Shown here: positions 48,854-57,886 of the stretch, piece by piece
How the letters are laid out: each line of letters opens with the position of its first letter
How positions within the stretch are numbered: position 1 is the first letter of the stretch
Assembly: GCA_963752605.1 (NCBI GenBank)
Contig: CAVVYW010000005.1
Location: forward strand, 1-64,000
DNA length: 64,000 bases
Direction: 5' to 3'
Origin: CAVVYW01 sp963752605
Lineage (GTDB): Bacteria; Actinomycetota; Thermoleophilia; Solirubrobacterales; 70-9
The notes under the pieces: model-generated
Database searches by the model: none
What the model was told of the DNA's origin: nothing
The model's input: only the letters and a program-made list of their open reading frames with translations
Program-made: the position numbers and the translations under genes

Positions 48854-50383
48854 GTGCTCGTCCTCGACTTCGGGGGTCAGTACTCGCAGCTCATAGCGCG
48901 GCGAATCAGGGAGTGCGGAGTGTTCAGCGAGCTGCTCCCGCACGACATCCCCATCGAGCGGATCAGGGAGCGGAAACCCCGGGCGCTCGTGCTCTCGGGC
49001 GGGCCCGCCTCCGTGTACTCGGATGGCGCTCCCGCGCTTCGCACCGAGCTGCTGGAGCTCGGGGTCCCGGTGCTGGGCATCTGTTACGGGATGCAGCTGA
49101 TGGTCCACGAGCTTGGCGGCCGGGTCGAGCAGGCGCCGGCGGGCGAGTTCGGCCGCGCCCAGCTCACGCTGCGCGACGGAGGCGGCACGCTGCTCAAGGA
49201 CCTGCCGGCCGAGCAGCAGTGCTGGATGAGCCACCGCGACACCGTCTTCGAGCCGCCGCCCGGCTTCACCGCGCTGGCCTCCAGCCCGGAGTCCCCAGTG
49301 GCCGCCTTCGAGGACACCGGGCGCGGCCTCTACGGGATTCAGTTCCACCCGGAGGTCGTCCACACGCCGAATGGGACCGAGGTACTCACCCGCTTCCTGC
49401 GGGAGATCGCCGGCTGCCGCGAGAGCTGGTCGCCCGCCTCGGTGATCTCGGAGCAGGTCGAGGCGATCCGGACGCAGGTCGGCGATGCCAGGGCGATCTG
49501 CGGGCTCTCCGGCGGAGTGGACTCCGCCACCGCCGCTCTCCTGGTCCACCAGGCGATCGGCGATCGGCTCACCTGCGTCTTCGTGGACCACGGGATGATG
49601 CGCAAGGACGAGGCGGAGCAGGTGGTCGAGGCCTTCCGCGACCGCCTCGGGGTGCCGCTCGTCCACGTCAACGCCGCCGACCGCTTCCTGGAGAGGCTCG
49701 CCGGGGTGGACGATCCCGAGACGAAGCGGAAGATCATCGGCGAGGAGTTCATCCGCGTCTTCGAGGAGGAGGCCGCGAAGATCGACGACGCGCGCTTCCT
49801 GGTCCAGGGGACGCTCTACTCGGACGTGATCGAGTCGGGCGGCGACGGCCGCGCCGCGGCGACGATCAAGTCGCACCACAACGTCGGCGGCCTGCCCGAG
49901 GACCTCGACCTCGAGCTGGTCGAGCCGCTGCGGATGCTGTTCAAGGACGAGGTCCGCGCGGTCGCCGCCGAGCTGGGGCTGCCCGAGAAGTTCGTGTGGC
50001 GCCAGCCCTTCCCGGGCCCGGGCCTTGCGATCCGGGTCGTCGGCGGAGAGGCGACGCGCGAGCGGCTCGAGATCCTGCGCGAGGCCGACGCGATCCTCCA
50101 AGAGGAGATCCGCGCCGCAGGTCTCTACCGCGAGCTGTGGCAGTCCTTCTGCGTCCTGCCCGTCGTCCGCTCGGTCGGCGTCCAGGGCGACGAGCGCTCC
50201 TACGCCTACCCGATCGTAATCCGCGCGGTGACCTCCGACGACGCGATGACCGCCGACTGGGCCCGGCTTCCCTACGACCTGCTGGAGCGGGTGTCCAACC
50301 GCATCATCAACGAGGTCCGTGGCGTCAACCGGGTCACGCTCGACGTCACGTCGAAGCCCCCGGGCACGATCGAGTGGGAATAG
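48854..50383 (+). CDS. guaA: GMP synthase (glutamine-hydrolysing)
   Basis: 509 residues from GTG 48854. Class I amidotransferase triad C77 (LGICYGMQ), H165 and E167 (QFHPEV); PP-loop GLSGGVDSA; C-terminal dimer domain ending TSKPPGTIEWE. Converts XMP to GMP. An SD-like AAAGGAG at 48787-48793 has no start codon behind it, and the in-frame codons before the GTG (TEE) look homologous, so the true start may be upstream and hidden by an indel. Confidence 0.95.
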   Translation: MLVLDFGGQYSQLIARRIRECGVFSELLPHDIPIERIRERKPRALVLSGGPASVYSDGAPALRTELLELGVPVLGICYGMQLMVHELGGRVEQAPAGEFGRAQLTLRDGGGTLLKDLPAEQQCWMSHRDTVFEPPPGFTALASSPESPVAAFEDTGRGLYGIQFHPEVVHTPNGTEVLTRFLREIAGCRESWSPASVISEQVEAIRTQVGDARAICGLSGGVDSATAALLVHQAIGDRLTCVFVDHGMMRKDEAEQVVEAFRDRLGVPLVHVNAADRFLERLAGVDDPETKRKIIGEEFIRVFEEEAAKIDDARFLVQGTLYSDVIESGGDGRAAATIKSHHNVGGLPEDLDLELVEPLRMLFKDEVRAVAAELGLPEKFVWRQPFPGPGLAIRVVGGEATRERLEILREADAILQEEIRAAGLYRELWQSFCVLPVVRSVGVQGDERSYAYPIVIRAVTSDDAMTADWARLPYDLLERVSNRIINEVRGVNRVTLDVTSKPPGTIEWE

Positions 50384-50407
50384 GCGAGGACCCGGGCGCC
50401 GAAGGCC

Positions 50408-50617
50408 CTACACAGTCGTCCTGACCGGCTCGAAGTCGTAGCCGCAGTGCCTGCACACGCGCTGGTCGAGGCGCACCCGTTTGCCGCAGCGATGGCACTG
50501 CCGCGTCGGGTGCCGGTAGAGGACGCTGACGGCGATCAGCAGGGCGACCACCAGGATCACCGCGCCGCCGAACGTCTTGATGTTGAGGATGACCGCGAGG
50601 GCGGAAAAGTTAACCAC
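50408..50617 (-). CDS. Small membrane protein with zinc ribbon
   Basis: 69 residues from GTG 50617. Membrane helix (FGGAVILVVALLIAVSVLY) then a zinc ribbon CHRCGKRVRLDQRVCRHCGYD. Convergent with guaA with a 24-base gap. Function unknown. Confidence 0.7.
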   Translation of the reverse strand: MVNFSALAVILNIKTFGGAVILVVALLIAVSVLYRHPTRQCHRCGKRVRLDQRVCRHCGYDFEPVRTTV

Positions 50618-50640
50618 TTGGTTCAGCTTAACGGCTAGTC

Positions 50641-50669
50641 GCCGGTGGCGCGAGGGCGCGCCCGCCGGC
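50641..50669 (-). terminator. GC-rich imperfect hairpin after the M23 peptidase gene
   Basis: GCCGG-T-GGCGCG and CGCGCC-CG-CCGGC pair around AGGG. It lies between the M23 gene and the zinc-ribbon gene, both on the minus strand, and has no T-run. Probable terminator. Confidence 0.45.
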
Positions 50670-50701
50670 CTACGCTCGTGAGTACGGCGGCCTGGTGGCC
50701 G

Positions 50702-51295
50702 CTAGGAGTAGGAGTCCCAGAGCTGCAGGCTGGGGAGGGGGTCGACCGCGCTGCCGCCCCGGTACCACTTGCCCATCCAGATCTCGAAGTGGAGGTGGCA
50801 GCCGCGGGCGTTGCCGGTGTCGCCGACGGCACCGACGAACTGGCCCGTCGAGACGATCTGGCCCTTCGTCAGCGGCGCCGGGGACTGCAGGTGCATGTAG
50901 GCGAAGTCCTGGCCCAGCGCCTTGGAGCGAAGAACGACGTAGTTCCCGGCGGAGCGCTGGACGCCGCGGTAGATGACCCTGGCGTTGGTCACCGCGACCA
51001 GCATCGAGCCGCACGGGGCGAAGATGTCCTGCCCCTGGTGGCCGCGCGTGCCGCGGGAGGCGCCGAATCCGTCGCCGTACTTGTGGGCGACCGCCGACGA
51101 GATGGGGAAGACCTGGCCGTAGCCGCTCGGAGCCGTCGGGGTGGTCGGCGCGGGGGTGGTGGTCTCGCCGGGGGCCGCGCCGCCGGTCTGGGCCCAGGCG
51201 GCGCCGGTCCCGAACATCAGGGTCATCGCAGCGGCCAGTCCGGCCACGGCGTGCGCGGCGCGGTTCGCTCGGATGTCAGGTCGGTTCGCTCGCAC
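50702..51295 (-). CDS. Secreted M23-family peptidoglycan peptidase
   Basis: 197 residues from GTG 51295. Signal peptide (AVAGLAAAMTLMFGTGAAWA), a Thr/Pro linker, then the lysostaphin-type domain: first zinc ligands in RGHQGQDIFAPCG, AYMHLQSPAPLTKGQIVSTGQFVG in parts and HxH in GCHLHFEIWMGKW. Cuts peptidoglycan cross-bridges or peptides. Its mRNA leader is a c-di-AMP riboswitch ending seven bases before the start codon. Confidence 0.92.
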   Translation of the reverse strand: MRANRPDIRANRAAHAVAGLAAAMTLMFGTGAAWAQTGGAAPGETTTPAPTTPTAPSGYGQVFPISSAVAHKYGDGFGASRGTRGHQGQDIFAPCGSMLVAVTNARVIYRGVQRSAGNYVVLRSKALGQDFAYMHLQSPAPLTKGQIVSTGQFVGAVGDTGNARGCHLHFEIWMGKWYRGGSAVDPLPSLQLWDSYS

Positions 51296-51302
51296 TCTTT
51301 CG

Positions 51303-51434
51303 CTCGCCTACGGGGTTAGCTGGCGGGCTCGCGCCGAAAGAGCGGCGCTATGGACCTATGTGTCCAATTCGCCCCAGGGAACGGATTCGCTCCGTTCCCA
51401 GCGGTTCCCCCGTTCCCCTCCGAAGATCGGTGAG
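51303..51434 (-). ncRNA. ydaO-yuaA type c-di-AMP riboswitch
   Basis: On the minus strand the conserved blocks appear in order: GGGGAACGGGGGAACCGCT, TGGGGCGAAT, two variable hairpins (including GGGAACGGA/TCCGTTCCC), and the diagnostic CCCGCCAGCTAACCCCGTAGGC. The P1 ends CTCACC (51434-51429) and GGCGAG (51308-51303) can pair with one mismatch. These are the ydaO consensus blocks seen in known c-di-AMP riboswitches, which commonly control cell-wall hydrolases. No terminator fits between the aptamer and the start codon, so control of translation initiation is likely. Confidence 0.93.
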
Positions 51435-51436
51435 GA

Positions 51437-51464
51437 TTGGGCTTTGCTGGCGCGGCAGTATAAC
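51437..51464 (+). promoter_or_regulatory. Candidate promoter of the rplM operon
   Basis: TTGGGC (51437-51442) and TATAAC (51459-51464) are 16 bases apart. They lie about 105 bases before the rplM ATG and next to the divergent riboswitch, whose own promoter must be just upstream on the other strand. Confidence 0.5.
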
Positions 51465-51539
51465 CACAGGATTCGGCGGTACCGCCGTTACATCCTTCTC
51501 GCCTGCGGACGGCCCGTGCCTAGCTATCATCCCCCGGCT

Positions 51540-51565
51540 GCCGCGCCCAGGCGCGGCGCCTTTTT
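51540..51565 (+). terminator. Intrinsic terminator-like hairpin abutting the rplM start codon
   Basis: GCCGCGC (51540-51546) pairs with GCGCGGC (51551-51557), followed by GCC and TTTTT (51561-51565); the rplM ATG is at 51569. No SD is visible. The layout suggests transcription attenuation in the ribosomal-protein leader, possibly by feedback. Confidence 0.65.
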
Positions 51566-51568
51566 GTC

Positions 51569-52015
51569 ATGAACGCCGCAACCAAGACCTACCAGGCGAC
51601 CGCCCAGGACCGCGAAAGGGACTGGTACGTGGTCGATGCCGAGGGCAAGACGCTCGGGCGGCTCGCCACGCAGATCGCGAGCGTCCTCCGCGGCAAGCGC
51701 AAGCCGACGTACACGCCGCACGTGGACGTCGGGGACTTCGTGGTGGTCGTGAACGCCGAGAAGATCGCCGTCACCGGCAACAAGCGCGAGGACAAGCTCT
51801 ACTGGAGGCACAGCGGCTACATCGGGAGCATCCGCTCGCAGTCGCTCGGGGACCTGCTCTCCAAGCGGCCCGAGGAGGTCATCCGCCGCGCCGTCAAGGG
51901 GATGCTCCCGCGCAACCGGCTCGGGCGCCAGCAGCTCCGGAAGCTGAAGGTGTATGCCGGGCCCGACCATCCCCATCAGGCGCAGAAGCCAGAGCAACTG
52001 GAGCTGGAGATTTGA
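51569..52015 (+). CDS. rplM: Ribosomal protein uL13
   Basis: 148 residues. DRDWYVVDAEGKTLGRLAT-type start (RERDWYVVDAEGKTLGRLAT), GDFVVVVNAEKIAVTGNK, RHSGYIGSIRSQSLGDLL and VKGMLPRNRLGRQQLRKLKVY in parts. First gene of the operon, overlapping rpsI by one base. Confidence 0.97.
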   Translation: MNAATKTYQATAQDRERDWYVVDAEGKTLGRLATQIASVLRGKRKPTYTPHVDVGDFVVVVNAEKIAVTGNKREDKLYWRHSGYIGSIRSQSLGDLLSKRPEEVIRRAVKGMLPRNRLGRQQLRKLKVYAGPDHPHQAQKPEQLELEI

Positions 52016-52767
52016 TGGCCGACGACGAGCAGCGCCAGGACGAGCAGCCGGAGGCGGAGGAGCCCCAGGCCGAAGAGCCCAAGGCCGAAGAGGCCGAGGA
52101 GCCGCAGGAGGACCCCAAGGCCGAGGAAACGCCCAAGGAGGATGCCCCGGCCGCTGCGGGCTCCGAGGAAAAGACCCCTGAGAAGAAGGAAAAGAAGCCC
52201 GAGGTCGTCCCCGGCGCCGAGCTCGATCCGATTGCGATCGAGCCGGAGCGCGAGCTCAGCGCCGAGGAGAAGGCCCGCCAGGAGGCCGAGGCGGAGGAGC
52301 GCGCCCGCCGCGAGCGGGAGCTGATCGGCGAGGCCGCCGAGGAGACCCCCGTTGCCGCCAAGCCGGCGAAGCTGTCCGGCGACGCCCGCTTCCTCGCGAC
52401 CGGCAAGCGCAAGTCCTCGGTGGCGCGAGTGGTGCTCACCTCCGGCAGCGGCGACATCCAGGTCAACCGCCGGACCCTCGAGGAGTACTTCCCGCGGTCC
52501 TATCTCCAGTCGGTGGTTACACAGCCCCTGGTCCAGACAGGCTACGAGGGCAACGTCAACGTGCGGGTGCGCGTGCACGGCGGTGGCATCTCAGGTCAGG
52601 CCTCCGCGGTCCGTCACGGGATCGCACGCGCGCTGAGCGAAGCGGACCCTGAGCTGCGCCTGGAGCTGAAGAAGCGGGGGATGCTCACCCGCGACGCGCG
52701 CGTCAAGGAGCGCCGCAAGGCGGGGCTGAAGAAGGCGCGCAAGAAGCCGCAGTTCTCGAAGAGATAG
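52015..52767 (+). CDS. rpsI: Ribosomal protein uS9 with a ~120-residue acidic N-terminal extension
   Basis: 250 residues versus ~130 for bacterial S9. The S9 domain begins about residue 125 (FLATGKRKSSVARVVLTSGS) and ends with the universal GLKKARKKPQFSKR. The extension is Glu/Pro/Lys-rich with repeats such as AEEPQAEEPKAEE and looks disordered. Streptomyces and mycobacterial S9 have shorter acidic extensions, so this is an exaggerated version. The ATG at 52015 directly follows rplM (TGATG) and no internal start precedes the S9 domain convincingly. Confidence 0.95.
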   Translation: MADDEQRQDEQPEAEEPQAEEPKAEEAEEPQEDPKAEETPKEDAPAAAGSEEKTPEKKEKKPEVVPGAELDPIAIEPERELSAEEKARQEAEAEERARRERELIGEAAEETPVAAKPAKLSGDARFLATGKRKSSVARVVLTSGSGDIQVNRRTLEEYFPRSYLQSVVTQPLVQTGYEGNVNVRVRVHGGGISGQASAVRHGIARALSEADPELRLELKKRGMLTRDARVKERRKAGLKKARKKPQFSKR

Positions 52768-52776
52768 CGCCGGCCC

Positions 52777-54084
52777 TTGGCGGAGCGCACACTCTTCGGC
52801 ACCGACGGGGTCCGGGGGGCGGTCGGCGAATTCCTCACCCCCGACCTGGCCGTTCGCCTCGGCCGAGCGGCGGCGCTCGAATGCGAGGCGGACCGCCCCC
52901 AGGTCCTGATCATCCGCGACACCCGCGAGTCGGGCCCGATGCTGGAGGAGGCCCTCGCGGCCGGCATCGCCTCGGGCGGCGGTGACGCGCTGCTCGGAGG
53001 CGTTCTGCCGACCCCCGCGGCGTCCGTCCTGGTTCGCCGCCTGGGCCTCGATCTCGCCGGGGTCGTCTCCGCTTCCCACAACCCCTTCCAGGACAACGGG
53101 ATCAAGTTCCTCGACGCTGGAGGGACCAAGCTCGGCGATGACGCGGAGGCGGCGATCGAGGGCCGCCTGGAGGAAGCGGCGGGATCGGAGGTCGGGCGGG
53201 TGCGAACGCTCGAGGGAGCGTTCGACGACTACCTGCGGGAGCTCCGCACCGCCTTCTCACTCGATCTCTCGGGAAGGAAGGTCGCGCTCGACTGCGCGAA
53301 CGGCGCCACCTACCGGGCCGCCCCCGCGATCTTCGAGCGCTTCGGCGCCGAGGTAGACGCGATCGCGGCCGAGCCCGACGGCACCAACATCAACCTCGAC
53401 TGCGGCGCGACCGCGCCGAAGGGCCTGGCGGAGCGCGTGGCCGGCTCCGACGCGGAGATCGGATTCGCCTTCGACGGGGACGGTGACCGCGTGATCGCGG
53501 TGGACGGGCGGGGCACGGTCCGCGACGGCGACGAGCTGATCGCGCTTGCCGCCCGCCATCTGAGCGATCGCGGTGAGCTGACGGGTGGCGTCGCGGTGAC
53601 CGTGATGACCAACTACGGCTTCCATCAGGCGCTCGGCGCCGACGGCATCGAGATCGCCGAGACGAAGGTCGGCGACCGCTACGTGATGGAGGCGCTCCTG
53701 GAGCGGGAGTGGAACCTGGGGGGCGAGCAGTCCGGGCACATCATCTGGACCGACTTCACCCCGACCGGCGACGGGATCGCGGCGGCCCTGCTCGCGATGC
53801 GGGCGCTGGGCGACCGCCGGCTGGAGGACGTCGAGCCGTTCGAGCGGCTCCCGCAGCGGCTGGAGAACGTCACGGTCGCGGACCGGTCGGCGATTGACGG
53901 AGCGGAGGCGCTCTGGAGCGCCGTCGAGGAGGAGAACGGCAAGCTGGAGGGGCGCGGACGGGTGCTGGTGCGTGCCTCCGGAACCGAGCCGCTGCTCCGC
54001 GTGATGGTGGAGGCGCCCGACGAGGCCGAACGCGACGCGGTGCTCACTCGCCTGGTGGAGATCGCCCGCTCAGAGCTTGGCTAG
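52777..54084 (+). CDS. glmM: Phosphoglucosamine mutase
   Basis: 435 residues from TTG 52777. TLFGTDGVRGAVGEFLTPDL, active-site Ser100 in VVSASHNPFQDNGIK, metal loop FAFDGDGDRV, sugar loop GGEQSGHI and phosphate loop RASGTEPLLRVMVE. Converts GlcN-6-P to GlcN-1-P for peptidoglycan precursors. TTG is the only start that keeps the family N-terminus. Confidence 0.95.
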   Translation: MAERTLFGTDGVRGAVGEFLTPDLAVRLGRAAALECEADRPQVLIIRDTRESGPMLEEALAAGIASGGGDALLGGVLPTPAASVLVRRLGLDLAGVVSASHNPFQDNGIKFLDAGGTKLGDDAEAAIEGRLEEAAGSEVGRVRTLEGAFDDYLRELRTAFSLDLSGRKVALDCANGATYRAAPAIFERFGAEVDAIAAEPDGTNINLDCGATAPKGLAERVAGSDAEIGFAFDGDGDRVIAVDGRGTVRDGDELIALAARHLSDRGELTGGVAVTVMTNYGFHQALGADGIEIAETKVGDRYVMEALLEREWNLGGEQSGHIIWTDFTPTGDGIAAALLAMRALGDRRLEDVEPFERLPQRLENVTVADRSAIDGAEALWSAVEEENGKLEGRGRVLVRASGTEPLLRVMVEAPDEAERDAVLTRLVEIARSELG

Positions 54085-54117
54085 AGGCCATCTGGGCACT
54101 ACCCTGTACTGCCTCTT

Positions 54118-55981
54118 ATGTGCGGCATCGTCGGATACGTCGGTAACCGACCGTGCCGGGAATTGCTGATCGCCGGACTCGAGAAGCTCGAATATCGAGG
54201 CTATGACTCGGCCGGCGTCTCGGTGATCTCGGACGGCGCGATCGACAGCGTGCGCGCTGTCGGCAACCTCGCAGAACCTCCGCTCGGCGGTCGACGAGCA
54301 CTCCGAGAACGGCCAGGGCTCGGTCGCGGTCGCGGCGCCACCGGCGACGATCGGCGTGGCGCACACCCGCTGGGCCACACATGGCCGGGTCACCGAGGAG
54401 AACGCCCATCCCCACGGCGACTGCGACGACAAGGTCCATATCGTCCTCAACGGCATCGTCGAGAATCACGCCGAGCTCCGCCGCGAGCTTCAGGACGAGG
54501 GACACACGTTCAGCTCCGAGACCGACGCCGAGATCGTCTCCCACCTGATCGAGCGCCATTACGAGGGCAACCTGACCGAGGCGGTCCGGAAGGCGTTCAA
54601 CGACCTGCGCGGCCACTACGCCTTCGTCGCCATGCACCTCGACCACCGCGACACCCTGGTGGCCGCCCGGCAGGAGTGCCCGCTGATCGTCGGCCTGGGC
54701 GAGGGCGAGAACTTCGTCGCCTCGGCGATCCCGGCCTTCCTTGCGCAGACCCGCAGGGTTCTCATGGTGGAGAACGGTGAGGTCGTGACGGTCAACGACG
54801 ACGGCGCGAGCATCACCGACACCGAGGGAAACCCGATCGACCGCCAGGCGGACGAGGTCGACTGGGACGAGGATGCTGCCGAGAAGGGCGGCTACGAGAC
54901 CTTCATGTTGAAGGAGATCCATGAGCAGGCCGACGCCGTCGCCGAGACGATCACCGACCGGTTGCCGGAGATCGACAGCGTCGACCTCTCCGACGTCGAC
55001 CTCGACGACGACTATCTGCGGAACATCGAGAGGATCGTGATCGTGGCCTGCGGGACCTCCTACCACGCCGGCCTCATCGGCCGCTACGCGATCGAGCAGT
55101 GGGCGCGGATTCCTGTCGAGATGGACGTCGCGTCCGAGTACCGGTACCGCGACCCGGTGCTCCGCGAGAACGACCTGGTGATCGGCATCACCCAGTCGGG
55201 GGAGACGGCCGACACGCTCGCGGCGATGCGGCTCGCCCGGGAGGGCGGCTGCAAGGTGCTCGCCGTCACCAACATCATGGGCAGCCAGGCGACCCGGGAT
55301 TCCGACGCCGTCCTCTTCACGCGCGCCGGCCTCGAGATCGGGGTCGCCGCCACCAAGACGTTCGTCAGCCAGGTGGCGGCGATGTACCTGCTGGGCCTCC
55401 GGCTCGCGGAGTTGCGAGGGACGATGGAGCCCGACCGCCTGGCGGAGCTGATCGCGGAGCTGAAGCACATCCCCTCGCGGATCGGCGAGACCCTGGAGAT
55501 GGTGGACGACCCCGTGCGCAGGATCGCGGAGATCGAGCACAAACACAACTTCTTTCTCTATCTCGGTCGCCACATCGGCCTTCCCGTCGCCCTCGAGGGC
55601 GCCCTGAAGCTGAAGGAGATCTCCTACATCCCGACCGACGCCTACGCCGCGGGGGAGATGAAGCACGGCCCGATCGCGCTGCTCGACGAGTCGACCCCGG
55701 TGGTGGCTGTCGCCACCGACAGCCCGGTGCTCGAGAAGGTGCTCTCGAACGTCGAGGAGGTCCGGGCCCGCGGCGCTGACGTGGTCGCGATCGCGACCGA
55801 GGGCAGCGACCAGGTCGCCGAGGTCGCCGACCAGACCCTGTCCGTCCCCGCGACGGACTGGATCCTGCAGCCGATCCTGGCGATCGTGCCGCTGCAGCTG
55901 CTCGCGTATTACATCGCCCGCCTCAACGACCTGAACGTCGACCAGCCGCGCAACCTCGCGAAGACGGTGACCGTCGAGTGA
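54118..55981 (+). CDS. glmS: Glutamine-fructose-6-phosphate aminotransferase, one apparent frameshift
   Basis: Starts MCGIVGYVGNRPCRELLIAG with nucleophile Cys2. The frame breaks near 54273-54276 (extra base in AACCTCGCAG) and continues as QNLRSAVDEHSENGQG, then AHTRWATHGRVTEENAHPH, two SIS domains (VACGTSYHAGLIGRYAIEQW, GITQSGETADTLAAMRLA) and the C-terminal DQPRNLAKTVTVE. Length is 3n+1. GlmS is essential in most bacteria and sits beside glmM, so a sequencing error is much more likely than a dead gene. No glmS ribozyme leader is present. Confidence 0.92.
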
Positions 55982-55991
55982 TTGGACTCTG

Positions 55992-56351
55992 ATGGCGATG
56001 CCGGCGGGCGTTGGAATAGACCTGATCGAGATCGAGCGGGTCGAGCGTGCGCTCGAGCGCCGGCCGCGGCTGGCCGAGCGGCTCTTCACCCGGGCCGAGC
56101 TCTCCTACTCGCGCGAGCGCGCTCGTCCCGGCCGCCATCTCGCAGCCCGCTTCGCCGCCAAGGAGGCGGTGATCAAGGCGCTCGGCACCGGCCTGCCCCC
56201 GGCCCAGATAGAGATCGAGGCCGGCGAGCCCCCGGCGGTGCGCCTCACCGGCAGGGCCGCGGCGATGGCCGCCGGCCGCGACATCTCGATCTCGCTCACG
56301 CACTCGCGCGACACGGCAGCTGCGGTCGCCATCGCCCTCCCCACCGCCTAG
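55992..56351 (+). CDS. acpS: Holo-ACP synthase
   Basis: 119 residues. GVGIDLIEIERVERAL with the metal Asp10, FTRAELSYSRERARPG, and the second motif ARFAAKEAVIKALGTGL. Transfers 4'-phosphopantetheine to acyl carrier protein. Eleven bases after glmS; start could be MAMP or the second Met. Confidence 0.94.
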   Translation: MAMPAGVGIDLIEIERVERALERRPRLAERLFTRAELSYSRERARPGRHLAARFAAKEAVIKALGTGLPPAQIEIEAGEPPAVRLTGRAAAMAAGRDISISLTHSRDTAAAVAIALPTA

Positions 56352-56374
56352 TCAGGCGTAGTCTGGCGCCCGAC

Positions 56375-57886
56375 ATGGAGAGCTGGCTGGAGCCGTGCCT
56401 CGACGCGGATCAGATGCGCGCGATCGATCGCTGGGCGATCGAGCAGCAGGGCGTGCCATCGCTCGAGCTGATGGAGACGGCCGGCACGGCGGTCGCCGGA
56501 GCGGCCGCCGAGGTGGCGCGGCCGGGGCGGGTCGCGGTCGTCTGCGGCAAGGGCAACAACGGCGGCGACGGGTTGGTGGCCGCCCGCAAGCTGTCCGAGA
56601 CGGGCTACGAGGTCGAGGCGCTGCTGCTCGCTCCGCCCGACGACCTCTCGGAGGACGCCCGCGCCAACCTGGAGCGTTATCCGGCCGCTCGCAGCGTGGA
56701 GGCCAGCGAGGTCGCGCCGGCGTTCAACGGGGCCGGCGCCATCGTGGATGCGATCTTCGGGACGGGCTTCGCCGGCGACCCGCGGGGCCCCGCCGCGGGG
56801 GCGATCGAGGCGATCAACGGGGCGGACGCGCCCGTGATCGCCACGGACATCGCCTCCGGGGTCAACGCCTCGACCGGCGAGGTGGAGGGAACCGCGGTGG
56901 AGGCCGACCTCACCATCACCTTCCACGCGCCGAAGCTCGGCCACTGGATCGCCCCCGGCAAGCGGCGCACCGGCGAGCTGCGGGTGGCGCCGATCGGGAT
57001 TCCCGAGGGAGACCCCGTTGAAGCGTCCGCGGGGCTGATCGCTCCGTCGGTGCTCGGGCTCCTGCCCCATCGCGGGCCGGACTCGACCAAGTTCACCTCG
57101 GGGCAGGTCCTGGTGGTCGGCGGCTCGCGCGGCCTGACCGGCGCGGTCTGCCTGGCCGCCGAGGCGGCCATCCGCGCCGGCGCCGGCTACGCGACGGTGG
57201 CTGTGCCGTCCGACCTCGAGCGGATCTTCGAGGTGAAGCTGACCGAGGTCATGTCGCTCGGATGCGCGAGCCGGGACGGGGCGCTGCGGCCGGCCGCGCT
57301 CGAGCAGATCCTCGGCGCTTCCGAGCGCGCCGCGTGCGTCGTGCTCGGGTCCGGCATGGGCCGTGAGCATGGAACTCAGCGGCTGGCCCTGGACGTGGCG
57401 GAGCGGGTCGAGGTGCCCCTGGTGATCGATGCCGACGGGCTCAACGCCCACGCCGCCAAGTTGGACCGGCTGGCAGATCGCAATGAACCGACGATCCTCA
57501 CGCCACACGCCGGCGAGCTTGCCCGCCTGCTGGACACAGACTCCGAGGCGATCGGCGCGAGGCGGCTCGAGAGCGCCCGCGAGGCAGCCAGGGCGAGCGG
57601 GGCCATCGTGGTGCTCAAGGGCGACGACACGATCGTCACGGACGGAGAGCGCGTTGCGGTCAACCGGATCTCCAGCCCGTCGCTGGCCACGGCGGGGACG
57701 GGGGACATGCTCTCCGGGCTGACCGCAGCGCTGGTCGCCCGCGGCCTCGATCCATTCGCCGGCGCCTGCGCCGCGGTCGTCGCGGGCGCCCGCGCCGGGA
57801 GGGCCGCCGCCGAGCGAATCGGAGCGGATTCGGTGATCGCAGGCGACGTGATCGACTCGATCCCCGCCGGGCTGGAGGTCTCATGA
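56375..57886 (+). CDS. nnrD: Bifunctional NAD(P)H-hydrate epimerase/ADP- or ATP-dependent dehydratase
   Basis: 503 residues. N-terminal YjeF_N epimerase (DRWAIEQQGVPSLELMETAG, VVCGKGNNGGDGLVAARKL, IVDAIFGTGFAGDPRG, ATDIASGVNASTGEV). C-terminal ribokinase-like dehydratase (VVGGSRGLTGAVCLAAEAA, VIDADGLNAHA, ILTPHAGELARLL, SLATAGTGDMLSGLTAALVARGL in parts). Repairs damaged NADHX/NADPHX. TAGTCT at 56359-56364 precedes ATG 56375 by ten bases with no SD. The longer open frame from 55982 overlaps acpS and is rejected. Confidence 0.94.
   Translation: MESWLEPCLDADQMRAIDRWAIEQQGVPSLELMETAGTAVAGAAAEVARPGRVAVVCGKGNNGGDGLVAARKLSETGYEVEALLLAPPDDLSEDARANLERYPAARSVEASEVAPAFNGAGAIVDAIFGTGFAGDPRGPAAGAIEAINGADAPVIATDIASGVNASTGEVEGTAVEADLTITFHAPKLGHWIAPGKRRTGELRVAPIGIPEGDPVEASAGLIAPSVLGLLPHRGPDSTKFTSGQVLVVGGSRGLTGAVCLAAEAAIRAGAGYATVAVPSDLERIFEVKLTEVMSLGCASRDGALRPAALEQILGASERAACVVLGSGMGREHGTQRLALDVAERVEVPLVIDADGLNAHAAKLDRLADRNEPTILTPHAGELARLLDTDSEAIGARRLESAREAARASGAIVVLKGDDTIVTDGERVAVNRISSPSLATAGTGDMLSGLTAALVARGLDPFAGACAAVVAGARAGRAAAERIGADSVIAGDVIDSIPAGLEVS

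Noticed and set aside
54085..54118. Possible glmS ribozyme upstream of glmS
   Set aside because: Only 33 bases separate glmM and glmS, too short, and no ribozyme core is present.
54116..56089. Minus-strand frame of over 650 codons
   Set aside because: Antisense to glmS and acpS, which are unmistakable.
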